A stretch of 64,000 nt of DNA from Leguminivora glycinivorella. Taxonomy: Eukaryota; Arthropoda; Insecta; Lepidoptera; Tortricidae. Each line of letters opens with the position of its first letter. The first letter of the stretch is position 1. The notes beneath the pieces were generated by a model. The model searched no databases. It was not told where the DNA came from and saw only the letters and a list, made by a program, of their open reading frames with translations. The position numbers and the translations under genes were made by a program. This document shows positions 11,335-22,468 of this stretch, piece after piece. The stretch covers positions 744,001 through 808,000 of the forward strand of contig NC_062993.1 of NCBI RefSeq assembly GCF_023078275.1. Reading direction: 5' to 3'.

Positions 11335-11526
11335 TGTATGATCAATTGATCATGGGTAAAATGTTGGTGGCCGCTATCGGATTTAAGAAGCGCCTGGCAT
11401 CCGTTGGCTCGTTGGGTGGACGACATTCGGGCACTCTGTATGACATTAGCCCAGGACCGGGATAAGTGGCGTTCACGAAGGCCTATGCGACTAATGGCTG
11501 TAATGATGATGATGATGATGATGAAA
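11335..11526 (+). pseudogene. LINE reverse-transcriptase C-terminal fragment with (ATG)n tail
   Basis: The plus-strand frame at 11404 reads ARWVDDIRALC, then LAQDRDKWRS. This is the W-x-DDI then A-x-DR-x-x-W pattern found at the very C-terminus of several insect LINE polyproteins. It is followed at once by a (GAT/ATG)n simple repeat (about 11501-11524), which fits a LINE 3' end. Everything upstream is lost or unrecognisable, so this is a 5'-truncated dead copy. A minus-strand fragment at 50882-51215 belongs to a similar group. Confidence 0.6.
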
Positions 11527-11529
11527 ATG

Positions 11530-12378
11530 TTGATCTTACGGCTCCATAGTGACGGCTATGCTCCAGTCAAGTTCAGTCTTAATGAAACAACTTCTTCAGT
11601 CTCCTTGTTTTATTTCGTGCCCAACCACATCACGCTATTAATAATATAAATCTAATTTCCTAAAAACATGACAGTCTTTTATAGTTGCTTGCTTTTCTAG
11701 TTTTTTCTTAATGACTTTTTTTCACTTCCAACATCTGTCAAGATTCGCGCGATTCCCGCCTAAAGTTTTATTTTAAAAAAGGCCCAACCTTATTAAGGCT
11801 TGTTTATGTCTACTCATGATGTAATAAAGGCCAGCAAATACAAAATAAATTAATTAAAATTATGAACTTGATGTCGAAAATCTAACAATAGGTATACGTC
11901 GTAGAAGGGAAATAGCACGTGTATTAGGTACATTTATTTACATAAATATAAACTGTTTAGAACATAGACGAACATTCATCTGTAAGTTAGGTTTCCTAGA
12001 TTCTTGTAACTCTTTAGTATCTGGGATAAAAATTTACAATAGGTAACACCTAGATCTACCTAAAAAAGGTTCGCCAATATTGTTTCTATCCCAAACAGCA
12101 CGGGATTGAAATTTGCCCGCCATAGTTCTTTATTAAGTGCCATATAGGCACGTACCTTTTTCTCGGGCATCACACAACCGCACACCGCTCCGGGGTGCGA
12201 GTGAGACAGGATGTATTTTGATAACGGGTCGGATATTTCCCAAAAACAAAAGTAGAATTATTTTTTTCAAACAATTTTGAAAATGAAAACTTTAAATTTT
12301 CACATGCTGCGCCGCCCTAAAGAAAGCCTACATTTTCCCAGTTTTTCCTTCAATATAAGCTGAAGTATTGTAATGTAT
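11530..12378. other. Non-coding stretch
   Basis: No coding sequence or known repeat was recognised. Confidence 0.3.
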
Positions 12379-12381
12379 CAT

Positions 12382-12513
12382 GTGCATTAGGGTAATTCCG
12401 AATGACAGAAACGCTCTGGTAATTCCGAAAGGGGAATCTTGATATGATGGAAATAATGGTGATTTTTGTGCGACTTTCGAAATTAGACTACTTTCGGAAT
12501 TACCCTAATGCAC
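12382..12513. mobile_element. 132-bp MITE with 21-bp perfect inverted ends
   Basis: The left end GTGCATTAGGGTAATTCCG at 12382 is matched exactly in reverse complement at 12493-12513. CAT flanks both sides (12379-12381 and 12514-12516), a possible 3-bp target duplication. An internal second GGTAATTCCGAAA block sits near 12419. Confidence 0.8.
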
Positions 12514-12514
12514 C

Positions 12515-13598
12515 ATATAATGTATGTATGGAAGTATTGTGATGTATGTATTGTATCATTAGCGGACTTTTCTACCGTGACACCCGATAACTGTAAATTT
12601 TAACATGTTATTATAATTCGAAATTAAGTTAGCAAACGTCGGTATTTCGATTGTAAAGGGATACTGACCCTTTATTAAAATACATCCTGTATAAACATGT
12701 CTTCATATGTTTCTCTTTCTATACACTGTGGACCGCTTTGGATACATTGTTTTCAGAGGTTTATTCACTGTACTTGGGAGAGGTTTTTCCCTGAATTCTG
12801 TGAATTCGATTTGGGATAACAATTTTGTTTGTGGTTGATGTTTAGGGGAAATGAGTTTTCGCGGAAAACAATTGGCGATCGAGGATTTGGGTTTGGGCTG
12901 AAGGGAAACCAATAACATATATGAAATAACTTATTCTACTTCCTTTAGATAAATATTTGTTTTGTTCAAAAAACATCACCTCGTTTTTTCATTGGAATTA
13001 TTGGAAAGGAAAAAATTGCTTGGGTACCTGGTCTACGTTCTTAGTGTCTAAACTCAGAAGTCATGAAAAATTTAAAAGTAAATAAAAAGGTGACATTGCC
13101 AAAAAACTACCTATTTAAAAAGGTGGATACTGGGTAGACAGAGTTATCAGGAATAGGGGAGGACCGTGATTTCATATTAATTCTATATTAACAAAACCGT
13201 TCAATTTCGTCTTGACAGTTATTAAAAAGAAAACTGATTTGACTAAACGGAAAGTAGCCTATTGGAACCGATGTCCAAAACACTGTCTGAGCCGAAGTAA
13301 CTAATCGTCATATCTCACACACCAATGGCAAAAATGTCTTCAACGAGTCATCCAATTTGTTGGATGTGATTTTTTCAGTTTCGGTACCTTGTCGCTGTTT
13401 ACTGCTGTATTTTATGGCTGATAGTCGCACCCGCCGCCGTATTGAAAAGAATTGGCGGGAAAGGTTGCTTCTGTATTGTACTGGAGAAATGCGTTCAGAT
13501 AATTCAACGTTTGAAAAAATAAGAACGACCCTAGGGTCCGACTAAAAACCAGCGTTGCAGTAAAATTTGCTGCAACATTATGCTGAGTCGCGGCCCTT
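12515..13598. other. Non-coding stretch
   Basis: The string GAAGTATTGTRATGTAT occurs on both sides of the MITE at 12382. Otherwise nothing is recognised. Confidence 0.3.
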
Positions 13599-13601
13599 TT
13601 T

Positions 13602-14186
13602 AGGGTTCCGTAGTCAACTAGGAACCCTTATAGTTTCGCCATGTCTGTCTGTCCGTCCGTCCGTCCGTCCGTCCGTCCGTCCGTCCGTCCGTCCGTCCGT
13701 CCGTCCGTCCATCCGTCCGCGGATAATCTCAGTAACCGTTAGCACTAGAAAGCTGAAATTTGGTACCAATATGTATATCAATCACGCCAACAAAGTGCAA
13801 AAATAAAAAATGGAAAAAAATGTTTTATTAGGGTACCCCCCCTACATGTAAAGTGGGGGCTGATATTTTTTTTCATTCCAACCCCAACGTGTGATATATT
13901 GTTGGATAGGTATTTAAAAATGAATAAGGGTTTACTAATATCGTTTTTTGATAATATTAATATTTTCGGAAATAATCGCTCCTGAAGGAAAAAAAAGTGC
14001 GTCCCCCCCTCTAACTTTTGAACCATATGTTTAAAAAATATGAAAAAAATCACAAAAGTAGAACTTTATAAGGACTTTCTAGGAAAATTGTTTTGAACTT
14101 GATAGGTTTAGTAGTTTTTGAGAAAAATACGGAAAACTACGGAACCCTACACTGAGCATGGCCCGACACGCTCTTGGCCGGTTTTT
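13602..14186 (+). mobile_element. CCGT-rich element, AGGGTTCCGTAG family, copy 1
   Basis: It starts AGGGTTCCGTAGTCAACTAG, then CTTATAGTTTCGCCATG, a (TCCG)n microsatellite at about 13646-13715, AAGCTGAAATTTGGTACC, and ends CTACGGAACCCT...CTCTTGGCCGGTTTTT. Copy 2 at 46606-47107 is almost identical in its ends but lacks an internal part of about 90 bp. The open frames of repeated VRPS residues are artefacts of the tetranucleotide repeat. Confidence 0.75.
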
Positions 14187-14241
14187 AATATCACGCTATT
14201 TGTTCCACTTTTTTAATTTTAACACTGTAATATGATATTAA

Positions 14242-15245
14242 CACGTTCACTGCGTTACGGGGGTTTTTGAACCCCGTACGCTGTCATCACTCAGTGCGGG
14301 TGAGAAAAATCGTGTTCACTCCGCTGGTGCGGAAGCTGTATTTTGGTCATTTTTACAAATACGAAAATGACAAATATACATTTGGATTTCTGTTCAAAAG
14401 TATTATTTATTGATATATTAATTATATACGGGGTCTCAGGAACCCCGTACCGACCAGGGGACAAAAATTACCTTCTAGTGCGATACGGGTCTCCGTGAAC
14501 CCCGTAAAAGAATTTGCTGGCCCGTACGGGGTTGGGGGCACAGTATCGCTAGTGCAGTGCTTACTGAAATACTTGTTATCGGCAAATTAAAAATGAAGCG
14601 CTCGAACCACTCGTTAGAACTACTATATTCCAAAAACAAAGGTTATCCCATACAATAAACGTCAAAATCACCACAAATTGACATCTAATTGCAAGTAGGT
14701 AATTAAATATATGTTTTTAATATGTAAAAACGGTGGTGGTTTATCTTATTTTATTTATCTTTTTTACTTAGTTATATTAATTACTTTCACAAAAATACAA
14801 GAGTGCGAAGTATCATATTTTTGATGTGAATTTTTTTTGTTAATACAGCATATACATCGATTTTTTTATTTCCCATCACTACTAATTTATCGACCTTAAT
14901 ACATTACATGCGTTACGGGGTGTAATAAGCCCCGTACTTTTTCAATTTTAGTGCGATACGGGGAAAAAATAACCCCGTATTTTCTTTTCTATATAATTTT
15001 GTGAGTTTTTATCGTATCCACGTGCGGGGATAATGAGACGTAGGAAATTTCATACTCTTACAGTTAGTCGAAAAAGATATTGGAAAATGCAATATTTCAG
15101 GAACTTACAGCACTTTTTACAAACTTAGGCGAACGGGGCACTTTTATACCCGTAACGCACTACGATGTAAACTATTACGGGGCGGATTGGGCCTCGTAAC
15201 GCACAAGATTTTGGGTTAAGGCTTTGGCTTGCCGCAGCGAACGTG
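14242..15245. mobile_element. 1-kb TTAA-flanked element with an array of TACGGGG palindromes
   Basis: The element is bounded by TTAA at 14238-14241 and 15246-15249. Its ends, CACGTTCACTGCG and CGCAGCGAACGTG, are inverted repeats with one mismatch. TTAA duplication is the piggyBac signature, so I infer a non-autonomous piggyBac-like element. Inside are about seven copies of a palindromic site of the form TACGGGG, a spacer of about 7-11 bases, then CCCCGTA: near 14256, 14427, 14484, 14913, 14957, 15133 (decayed) and 15176 (decayed). There is also a half-site or compact palindrome at 14521. Several sites carry GTGCG or CGCAC on the outer side. No transposase frame remains. Confidence 0.75.
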
Positions 15246-15249
15246 TTAA

Positions 15250-16150
15250 ATAATGCTTTCTATGTCTATGATTACGATATTATGAGCGGCAACTCGGAAC
15301 GTTATTGTAAGACATGTTTTCATGTTTAACAGCACTTGAAAGTTTTGATTTGAAGGGATACGTCACATTCAATTCACCGATTCATATGACCATTTTAGAA
15401 TCTCTCGGGGATCCTAGATCCTAGAAATCTAATGATGAAATCTTAAATCGGGATCAATATTTCAGCTCAAAAAACTATTGTAATAAAATTAACATATATC
15501 ACAATATTTCAGCAAATGCGGCAGAAGAATTCGCAATTTACACAATCTTGAAAACATCTTCGCAAAATGTCTGTTTGTACGGAGACACTTAGACACCTAC
15601 TAGTCGACGCGAACAGCTTTTGCTGTATGTGTAATGGCACAGAATATACAATAGTGGAATGGTCAATGGAGGATGTAAATGACGTGCAGTAAAATATTTA
15701 ATCAACGAATTGAAACGTTAACTATGTAATACTAGATACAATACCTTTATACAGGACAACTTATAAAATGCGTCACGTCGCTTCTTTTCCAAAGAGCTGC
15801 AGAATAGGGTCCCAAAAAGAACCCACCAAAAGCATCTCTATCGTTTTAGCATTTATCACCTAGCCGAAATTGCTTTCTCGCGATAAACCCGATTGGGCTA
15901 TCCGGTTACATAGTTTATGTCCAACTATGTTATATGTTGTGTTGTGTTGGTGTTGGATTTCATACAATTATTGGGAGTCGTAAAGTCGCGGTTGTCAATT
16001 TATTTGGAGAATGGGTTTGGACGGTTCGGGAGTTTTATTTTGTGGATAAGTGAAAAATAGTTTTCGGAAAACAGGTAGCATAGCAGTAGCTGTGTCGGTC
16101 TTATACTTAGTTGGTAGATTTAAGAATATATTTTATATACATAGTTAAGT
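15250..16150. other. Non-coding stretch
   Basis: No coding sequence or repeat family was recognised. Confidence 0.3.
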
Positions 16151-16154
16151 TAAG

Positions 16155-16445
16155 ATCATGCGTGTTTGAATCGGATGGTGGACGCGGGTTCGACCCCGGC
16201 TCGTACCTACCAATGAGTTTTTCGGAACTTATGTGCCACATGTCATTTGATATTATGTTAATTTAATTTATTTTAATTATATTGTTTTTTTCCTGATCAC
16301 AATTTAGGTTCTTTTTATAAATTGAAAATCATGTTATTTTGTACTGTAATCGTGTGTTGTGAAAGTATTTCTAAATCTATTTGCCAGTCGCTTTTCAGTG
16401 AAGGAAAACGTCGTGAGGAAACCGGGCTAATCTCAATAAGGTCTA
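16155..16445 (+). mobile_element. tRNA-headed SINE, family A, copy 2
   Basis: The B-box-like GGTTCGACCCC lies at 16187-16197, followed by GGCTCGTACC, ATGTCATTTGATATT, then (after an AT-rich insertion of about 110 bp) ATTTGCCAGTCGCTTTTC and GAAGGAAAACGTCGTGAGGA. The block order matches the minus-strand copy at 25364-25690. The AT-rich middle is absent from the other copies. Confidence 0.65.
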
Positions 16446-16742
16446 GTTATTCTTCAATATTTTACTAGCGCACCTCGGTCGTTCCGATATATCTCAAATT
16501 CAAAATTATTTATCTTTAACGTTTCTGATGGCGATCTATACTATATTTACTTATAATTATACTAGCGACGAGAGTAAATGCTCGCCATTTTCCTCTCCAA
16601 CCCGCTAACGGCTCCATCAGCCTGTAATGGAGGGTAAATAACCCCCCCCTCCCGCCCTCCCACCTCCCTCAGAGATAAGTGCCACCCATGTAGGGGGTGT
16701 TACCTCTACCATGATTTTTTGAGCTTTAAAATACGTTAGGTA

Positions 16743-16783
16743 CAGTGAGCTGCAAAATAGCACTTCACTTTTGCAGCTGATAG
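16743..16783. mobile_element. Short palindrome, CAGCTGC family, copy 2 (internally deleted)
   Basis: CAGTGAGCTGCAAAATAGCAC is followed within 41 bp by CACTTTTGCAGCTGATAG. The outer arms match the family but the central ~35 bp is missing. It directly abuts the next MITE. Confidence 0.6.
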
Positions 16784-17205
16784 TATACAAGGTGCTCGCG
16801 AGCAACCCATATAACTTTAACGCCATATTCTTGGTCACATTTTAAGACTAAAATGTCATATGAACTTTTCTAGATTTCGTCTAGTTTCAGAGTTATTGCC
16901 AATTTAAAAAAAACATTTCAGTATTGTTACTCAGTAGAAAAGGTCTTCTTAACGGCGCTGATGCGCAATTGTGGAGCATAGTCTCACAGTAGTCATTGAT
17001 AGATGTCAAAATGTGACAAGAAAAACTTCCAAAAAATTTGGTTTTTAGAAAAATGTATTAAGGAACTCATTTTAATTGCCAACTTTATGCATAAATTTTT
17101 TTTTTTTTGCGAAAAATTTTAAAATTCATATAACATTTTTTCTTTCTTTTGGCCTCAGAAACGCGTGGTTCAAGTTATGCGGGTTCCTCGCGAGCACCTT
17201 GTATA
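16784..17205. mobile_element. 422-bp MITE with TATACAAGGTGCTCGCGAG inverted ends
   Basis: The left end TATACAAGGTGCTCGCGAG, then an AACCCATATAACTT block, is mirrored at 17170-17205 (AAGTTATGCGGGTT, then CTCGCGAGCACCTTGTATA). If the inverted repeat starts at CAAGG, the flanks are TATA on both sides, consistent with a TA target duplication. There is no coding content. Confidence 0.8.
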
Positions 17206-17209
17206 ATAG

Positions 17210-17590
17210 GTACTCGATAGTGGTTCCCGTGTGGTGACGGGTTAAGCATTTCACCACCCCCTTTCTTTCCGTGGGTGTCGTAGAAAATTTTATCAACTGT
17301 GGGATATGGGTTGAATTGCGGCGTAGGCGAGATGCTGGCAACCTGTCACTGAAATGTTACAATTTATTCATTTAGACTTTATTGCACGACATGAAATTGT
17401 ACAAATGGCGGACTTAATGCCTTTAGGCATTTCCTACTCTACCAGTCAATCATTAGATGAGACAGAAATTCAATTCAATTGCGTTTTCTTTCAACCCCCT
17501 CATTCCGATGCGATGTGGCACTAAAACTTGAGTAGTTCATGACTTATGACATACAGATGTGATTGTATGTAAGTATATATATGTAAATAT
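17210..17590 (+). repeat. Interspersed repeat GTGTGGTGACGGGTTAAG, copy 1, split by a LINE tail
   Basis: Landmarks are GTGTGGTGACGGGTTAAG, TTTCACCACCCCCTTTC, GGGATATGGGTT and GAGATGCTGGCAACCTGTCA. Then a foreign piece (17365-17475) intervenes before TTTTCTTTCAACCCCC and GTGATTGTATG. Uninterrupted copies at 25771-26010 and 34970-35220 prove the split. The class of the repeat is unknown. Confidence 0.75.
17365..17475 (-). mobile_element. LINE 3' tail, GCAATAAAG family, copy 2, inserted in another repeat
   Basis: Minus-strand copy of the family at 2610-2712: landmarks GTGCAATAAAG, then TTTGTACAATTT on the opposite strand, and GGCATTAAGTCCGCC. It interrupts the surrounding repeat and is flanked by CAATT on both sides (17360-17364 and 17476-17480), a likely 5-bp target duplication. 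Confidence 0.75.
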
Positions 17591-17594
17591 GTAT

Positions 17595-18880
17595 GTACTC
17601 GATAGCGTAAGGGTGAAAGCTTTTTTGCGTAAATAATTCAATTATTTTTGGCAATTTTTTGTCCCAGATCGAAAGAGCAATCATTAAATTTACCTTACGA
17701 AAATGGCCGTACATGCCTAAAAGTTATTTAAAATGATGAAATTTATTCTTTAGAAAGTGACAAATGGTTACTGACCAGAAATTATACAAATTTTCATTGA
17801 AATTTTAGCTCGAGTAATATATTCTAAATCATTTAAAACACATGGTAGAGGTACCTACTGTAGGGGGGTGTCAGATTTGCTTCGAATCGCAAAGGATTTT
17901 ATTTTAGTGCGGGAGGAAAAATAGAAGTAAATATGTTTTGTAATAAAGTGGTAGTTGAGATTTTAGAGAAATGTAAGATTAATGATTTACGAGTAGGTAT
18001 GCTATGATAGGGCATAGAGCATTGTACTATTTGTATTCAAATTAAAGTATGACCAACTCCAATACTTCTGGTGTTTCGGGTGTCCATGAGCGACAGTGGT
18101 CGCTTACTACCAGGCGACCTTTTTGTTCGTTTGCATATCGAAAAAAAAACGTAAGTGTTACGAGATTAAGTCAATTTAATGCCACATTTTTACCCCTCAC
18201 TAGCTCGGAAACACGTGTTTTGTCCTTTAATACCAGCACATAAACGCATTGTATCCACTAGTGGATAAAGTCATCTGACCTTAATTATAGTCATTCTTTC
18301 TGCTTTAAAATTGATAAAAGTGAGTGAATCTAGTGATGACGATGATTTACCACCTGTGGAACTACTGGAAGCAATGACAAATGCGTTTTTTGTGTTGTAC
18401 TTTCCTCGCTGTAGTGGGGGGAAAAGATTTTTGTTACACACGGGTGCAAACGTATTTTACTTCGCGGGTGTTCAAAAACTCGCAAGTTCAGGATTCTCGC
18501 TTCGCTCGTGGTTCAACTATAGCATCCTTTCACTTTATCTTTTTTCAATTCCACACTCGGCGTTAAAATACAACCCTTGTATAACAAATAACTATTACAG
18601 CTTCAGACTAGTAATCTAATCTAATCGTATATTAAACCTATTCTCTGTCATCGCACTCAAACACCCCAAAATTAGTATTCTAATTCGTCACATCAGCCAG
18701 GGTGCACATAATTGTCGACTTTACTGCGACGGGGCAAGGCGTGTGTCTGTGTGGGTGCGACGCCTCGTTCGGTTAATCGAGTCATTACTACGGTGAGTGC
18801 GCGGTACAGGATGCTTCTAAACTTATACGAACACACCAAAATACTTGGTGACATGCAATTGAATTTACGCTTTCATTTTA
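17595..18880. other. Non-coding stretch
   Basis: The open frames at 18049-18620 on the plus strand have no recognisable domain. A GC-richer patch lies at 18715-18800. Nothing firm can be called. Confidence 0.3.
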
Positions 18881-18884
18881 ACAC

Positions 18885-19030
18885 ATGATTAAATGTGAGT
18901 CTGTTAAGTAAAACGTCCCACTTTTCGGTTACCGTGAAGGCGAGATTTACGTTATCTTTATATTAATAAACTGACAAAGCGGCTTTATAGCATTTGACAA
19001 AGTGGGACGTTTACCCGTGCACACTCACAA
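18885..19030 (-). mobile_element. MITE, ACGTCCCACTTTGTC family, copy 1
   Basis: Inverted ends AAACGTCCCACTTTT and CAAAGTGGGACGTTT enclose GACAAAGCGGCTTTATAGCA. Homology with copy 2 (20806-20957, opposite orientation) runs beyond these ends, through CGTGCACACTCACAA on one side and TACTTAA on the other. Confidence 0.75.
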
Positions 19031-20330
19031 ATAAGGTTATTTTTTGGCACGAACGACATATAAAGCGAGTACTTAGAGCCTTTATAAATGCCTATGTCAA
19101 CATTTTATATATTCACTCTAATTTTTTTGTCTAATAAGTATTCATTTTATAGCAGTAAAACGAAATGGACTGTAATATCGGGAAATTTTACATTGAACGT
19201 TAATTTTGTTAACATCTAAGGTAGATTTTTCTGAACAGAAATGGTAATAGAAAAAAATCTCATGAGTACAACACAAAAAAACCTTTACAATCTATTGTTT
19301 TCTTATAAGTCTTATAACTATTATCATCGATGTATGTACAAATGGTAGACTTAAAACAAAAAGGCATCAAGTCTTTCTGTCGGTCAACCAACAAAGATAT
19401 AATCTAATTTATAGTCCAGTCCAGTATATCCAATAAATTACATTGTGAAATCCTAATAGAAGTTCAATTGAATAGACGATTTTTTTGTTTTTAAAATTCA
19501 GTACTGTTATTATAACTTTTATTTCACGCACAACATTCCTCAAGCATTCATAAAAATTACACCCACCCATATCAAATAACCCGTCAAAATTTCAACCCCC
19601 TGTACCAACACACCGCACATACCACTCACACTGCTACGCCAACACCGCATCAACCAATCACAGCCCGCCATTCCACGTGTGCGTCACGGGGGTACCAGAA
19701 TGGGTGCCTCCCATTGGGCGACGGCATTAGTTCTAAATGTCGTTAGCTTGTAATTTCGCTTCATGAAGGGGTTTACTCCCCGTTTAAGTTTTAAGTGTAT
19801 TTGTTTTGAATTGTTGTTTGTTTTAGTTGAAATTGAAAGTTTAATTTGCGATTTAAAATTAAGACCGTGGATTTGGAATTTAAATTGTATAAAAGGAAGA
19901 ACGTTTTTGGAAGTTGGAATATTTGAATTTTACAGTTAAATGGGCGCCATCAAATGATTAAGAAAAAGGCATGATACCTTGTTACAATTAGGTACTTAAT
20001 CGTACCTAACAAGTACTGGTATTTGGAGTTTAAAACCTTTAAGGTTATTAACTAAGTCCTCAATTTTAAACACGACAGTTGGATTGGAACACCATAGGTC
20101 GAATAACTTTGCTTATGAGATTAGACTTGTTTTTCGAAATATGTAAGATGTTCGTATTAAGGATCTATTAAACCACCGTTTAGCTGTACAAGACCAAAGT
20201 AAAAAGTTTCTGGAGTAACGTATTTGAGGACTGCCAACCATCTAAGTGCTGAAGGCCATCAACCTTAGACCGTATTTCACCACGCTTTGACATTATTGTG
20301 GTGTGGCACGAACCCAATGTCTAGTTTTAG
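19031..20330. other. Non-coding stretch between inverted MITEs
   Basis: AT-rich, with no coding sequence recognised. It lies between two inverted copies of the same MITE family. Confidence 0.35.
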
Positions 20331-20336
20331 GCACTG

Positions 20337-20552
20337 GTCCCACCGCGAGCTAGTAAGCTATGAGCTATCGGCTATAGAAACGAACAAAAGATAATCACTC
20401 CCGTGTAATAAAAGAGACACGGCGATGTTTATAGTTACTCGCCCAGCGGTGAGCTATCAATATCGCCGTGTCTCTTTTATTCGCACGGGAGTGCTTATCT
20501 TTTGTTCGTTTTTATAGCCGATGGCTCATAGCTTACTAGCTCGCGGTGGGAC
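20337..20552. mobile_element. 216-bp foldback element
   Basis: The left arm GTCCCACCGCGAGCTAGTAA, then CGAACAAAAGATAA and AAAAGAGACACGGCGAT, is mirrored almost perfectly in the right arm ending GCTCGCGGTGGGAC. Each arm is about 95 bp around a short centre near 20440-20455. A further GGCAC / GTGCC complement lies just outside. Confidence 0.85.
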
Positions 20553-20805
20553 GTGCCATAAGATATAATTCAACATTTAGAGACTACACATCTCTAATTA
20601 TAGTAGATTTAAAGGTACGTTATTTGTAATTCAAATTATTTATTGTTGGTAATATTAAATGTAATGTTGCACTTGCAAAAGTGTCCCTGATGTGGCCCAT
20701 TTGATGAATAAATGTTTTGAATTTTAAAACACAGTTGCTAAAACGCCCATTTTGGTTTTGAGTAAATAAATCTAATCCAAAACAAATTAAAAATGTAATT
20801 AACAA

Positions 20806-20957
20806 ATTGTGAGTGTGCACGGCAAAACGTCCCACTTTGTCGATTGCTATAAAGCCGCTTTGTCAGCTTATTCATATAAAGATACAAGTAATTGTCGCCT
20901 TAATGGTAACCGACAAAGTGGGACGTTCTACTTAAGAGGGCTTTCGTGTTAAAAATA
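20806..20957 (+). mobile_element. MITE, ACGTCCCACTTTGTC family, copy 2
   Basis: Starts GTGAGTGTGCACGG, then AAAACGTCCCACTTTGTCG, GCTATAAAGCCGCTTTGTCA, and ends CGACAAAGTGGGACGTTC. It is the reverse complement of copy 1, about 1.8 kb away. Confidence 0.75.
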
Positions 20958-20959
20958 GT

Positions 20960-21785
20960 GAAATCGCAGCCGAGCGCTCGATCATACCGTGTGTGGTATC
21001 AAATTAAAGGGCTTTGCGAGTAGTTTATAAATATATGTCACATTATAGGACTTTTTCTATTTGGTCTAACAAAATATGAGAAAATGTCCAAAAGTGGTAA
21101 TAATTGTACCGGTGAAGGCTCGTTTTCAAAAAATTGGCAAAAATCAATAATAGCAATTTATAATCACTAAGGCATAACAGCAATTTAAGTAAACGTTGCA
21201 GATTAATTTAGTACAAAACTTACTTCGATGTGATGTAGATTTTCAAAGAAATTGTCACTTAATTTTAGGTAATTTCTGAAAAAAATTGAATTCGCCTTAG
21301 GCTAGTTTACTCTTTTTCAAAAACTTAAAATAAAAATCTAGTCTGAAATGATTGTGGTACAGGATATACGAATTATAAATTTACCCGTTTTAATATTCAA
21401 AATTGTCCAAATTTTACAAATAAGATCGACTGATTCAGCTCTATACGTGCGTTTTTCTAAACGTGCATTAGAGAAAAATTCATAAAATTAATTTAGTGAG
21501 TTAGTTTTCAAAAATCCAGTCTTATAAAAATCAAGATAATAAGATGCTCTAACTGGAACTTGAATTAAATAAATCTATTGGATAACGGAAAGTGTAGTAT
21601 TTCACCGACTAAAACTATCAATTTTACATTCTTTTGACGTTTTTTTTTAAAGCAGCCTTAACACACTCACAATTGAACAGTCTCTCGTCTATCTTCTAGT
21701 CTAGAGAGTCTAGACTCTAGGGACCCAGAGTCCAGAGGCCTATCTCAATGTATCATTCCTACGTAAGAAGTGAAATGATTCTGGA
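20960..21785. other. Non-coding stretch
   Basis: No gene is seen. A local palindrome-rich patch with TCTAGAGAGTCTAGACTCTAG-like strings lies near 21695-21722. Confidence 0.35.
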
Positions 21786-22333
21786 TACAAGTTAGGGATG
21801 TAACGGATGTGGTTTTAACGGAACCGGAAGCGGAAGCGGAAGTTTTGAATTTAGTTTAACGGAAGCAGAAGCGGAACCGGAACCAGAAGCGGAAGTTATA
21901 CCTAGATGTTAAAAACGAAATGAAAAAATACCACATAGGTATAACATAAACCAAAACTACTTAAATTACCTAGAACTTTTAGGTGTTTACTGTTCAGCCT
22001 GTAATCAGCAGTTTGTAATCAGCCTTTAGGCCCACTTAGGTTTTAAAAACGAAAAGAAAAGTTACCTGATATTTTATCTTAAGTATATCATTCATTAGAA
22101 TCCAAAAATTTAAATCACCTTGAACTTTAAGATGTTTAGTTGTTTAGGTTTAGATCACTAAAAATCACATAAGAATCCTTTTAAACCTTTATTATGCCGT
22201 AAAAGGTTTTAGAAACGAAAATAAAACTTACTCGTAGGTAGTATAATACAATCTAAAACTAACCAGTAAAAATTATATGTGTAATTGTTAGCACACAATT
22301 AAATTTTTAAATTAAATGGAGTGATTATAAAAG

Positions 22334-22441
22334 AAGTAAACTGTATTTAATAAACAAAAGCTTAGCAGCTTTATCTCACGGCAGTTTGCTTCTAAGGGGA
22401 TCGTAGATAAGCCCTGCACCACTGAATAGTTGTTCACTCGC
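22334..22441 (-). pseudogene. hAT transposase C-terminal (dimerisation domain) remnant
   Basis: On the minus strand from 22441 the frame reads ASEQLFSGAGLIYDPLRSKL, matching the conserved hAT C-terminal block (A/S-SERLFS-x-AG-x-x, then R-x-x-L). After L-P comes an in-frame TGA at 22376-22378, then DKAAKLLFIKYS continues in frame. The normal R after SE is Q here. Upstream coding is lost: the frame breaks one base before the ASE block, where the inner inverted-repeat segment begins nearby. It is not functional. Domain identity is clear to me; the exact hAT family is not. Confidence 0.75.
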
Positions 22442-22468
22442 TACTAACTAGATAGACAGGACAAATGT

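Noticed and set aside
18311..18619. 102-residue open frame with an acidic start
   Set aside because: No domain recognised and two overlapping frames of similar length; treated as chance.
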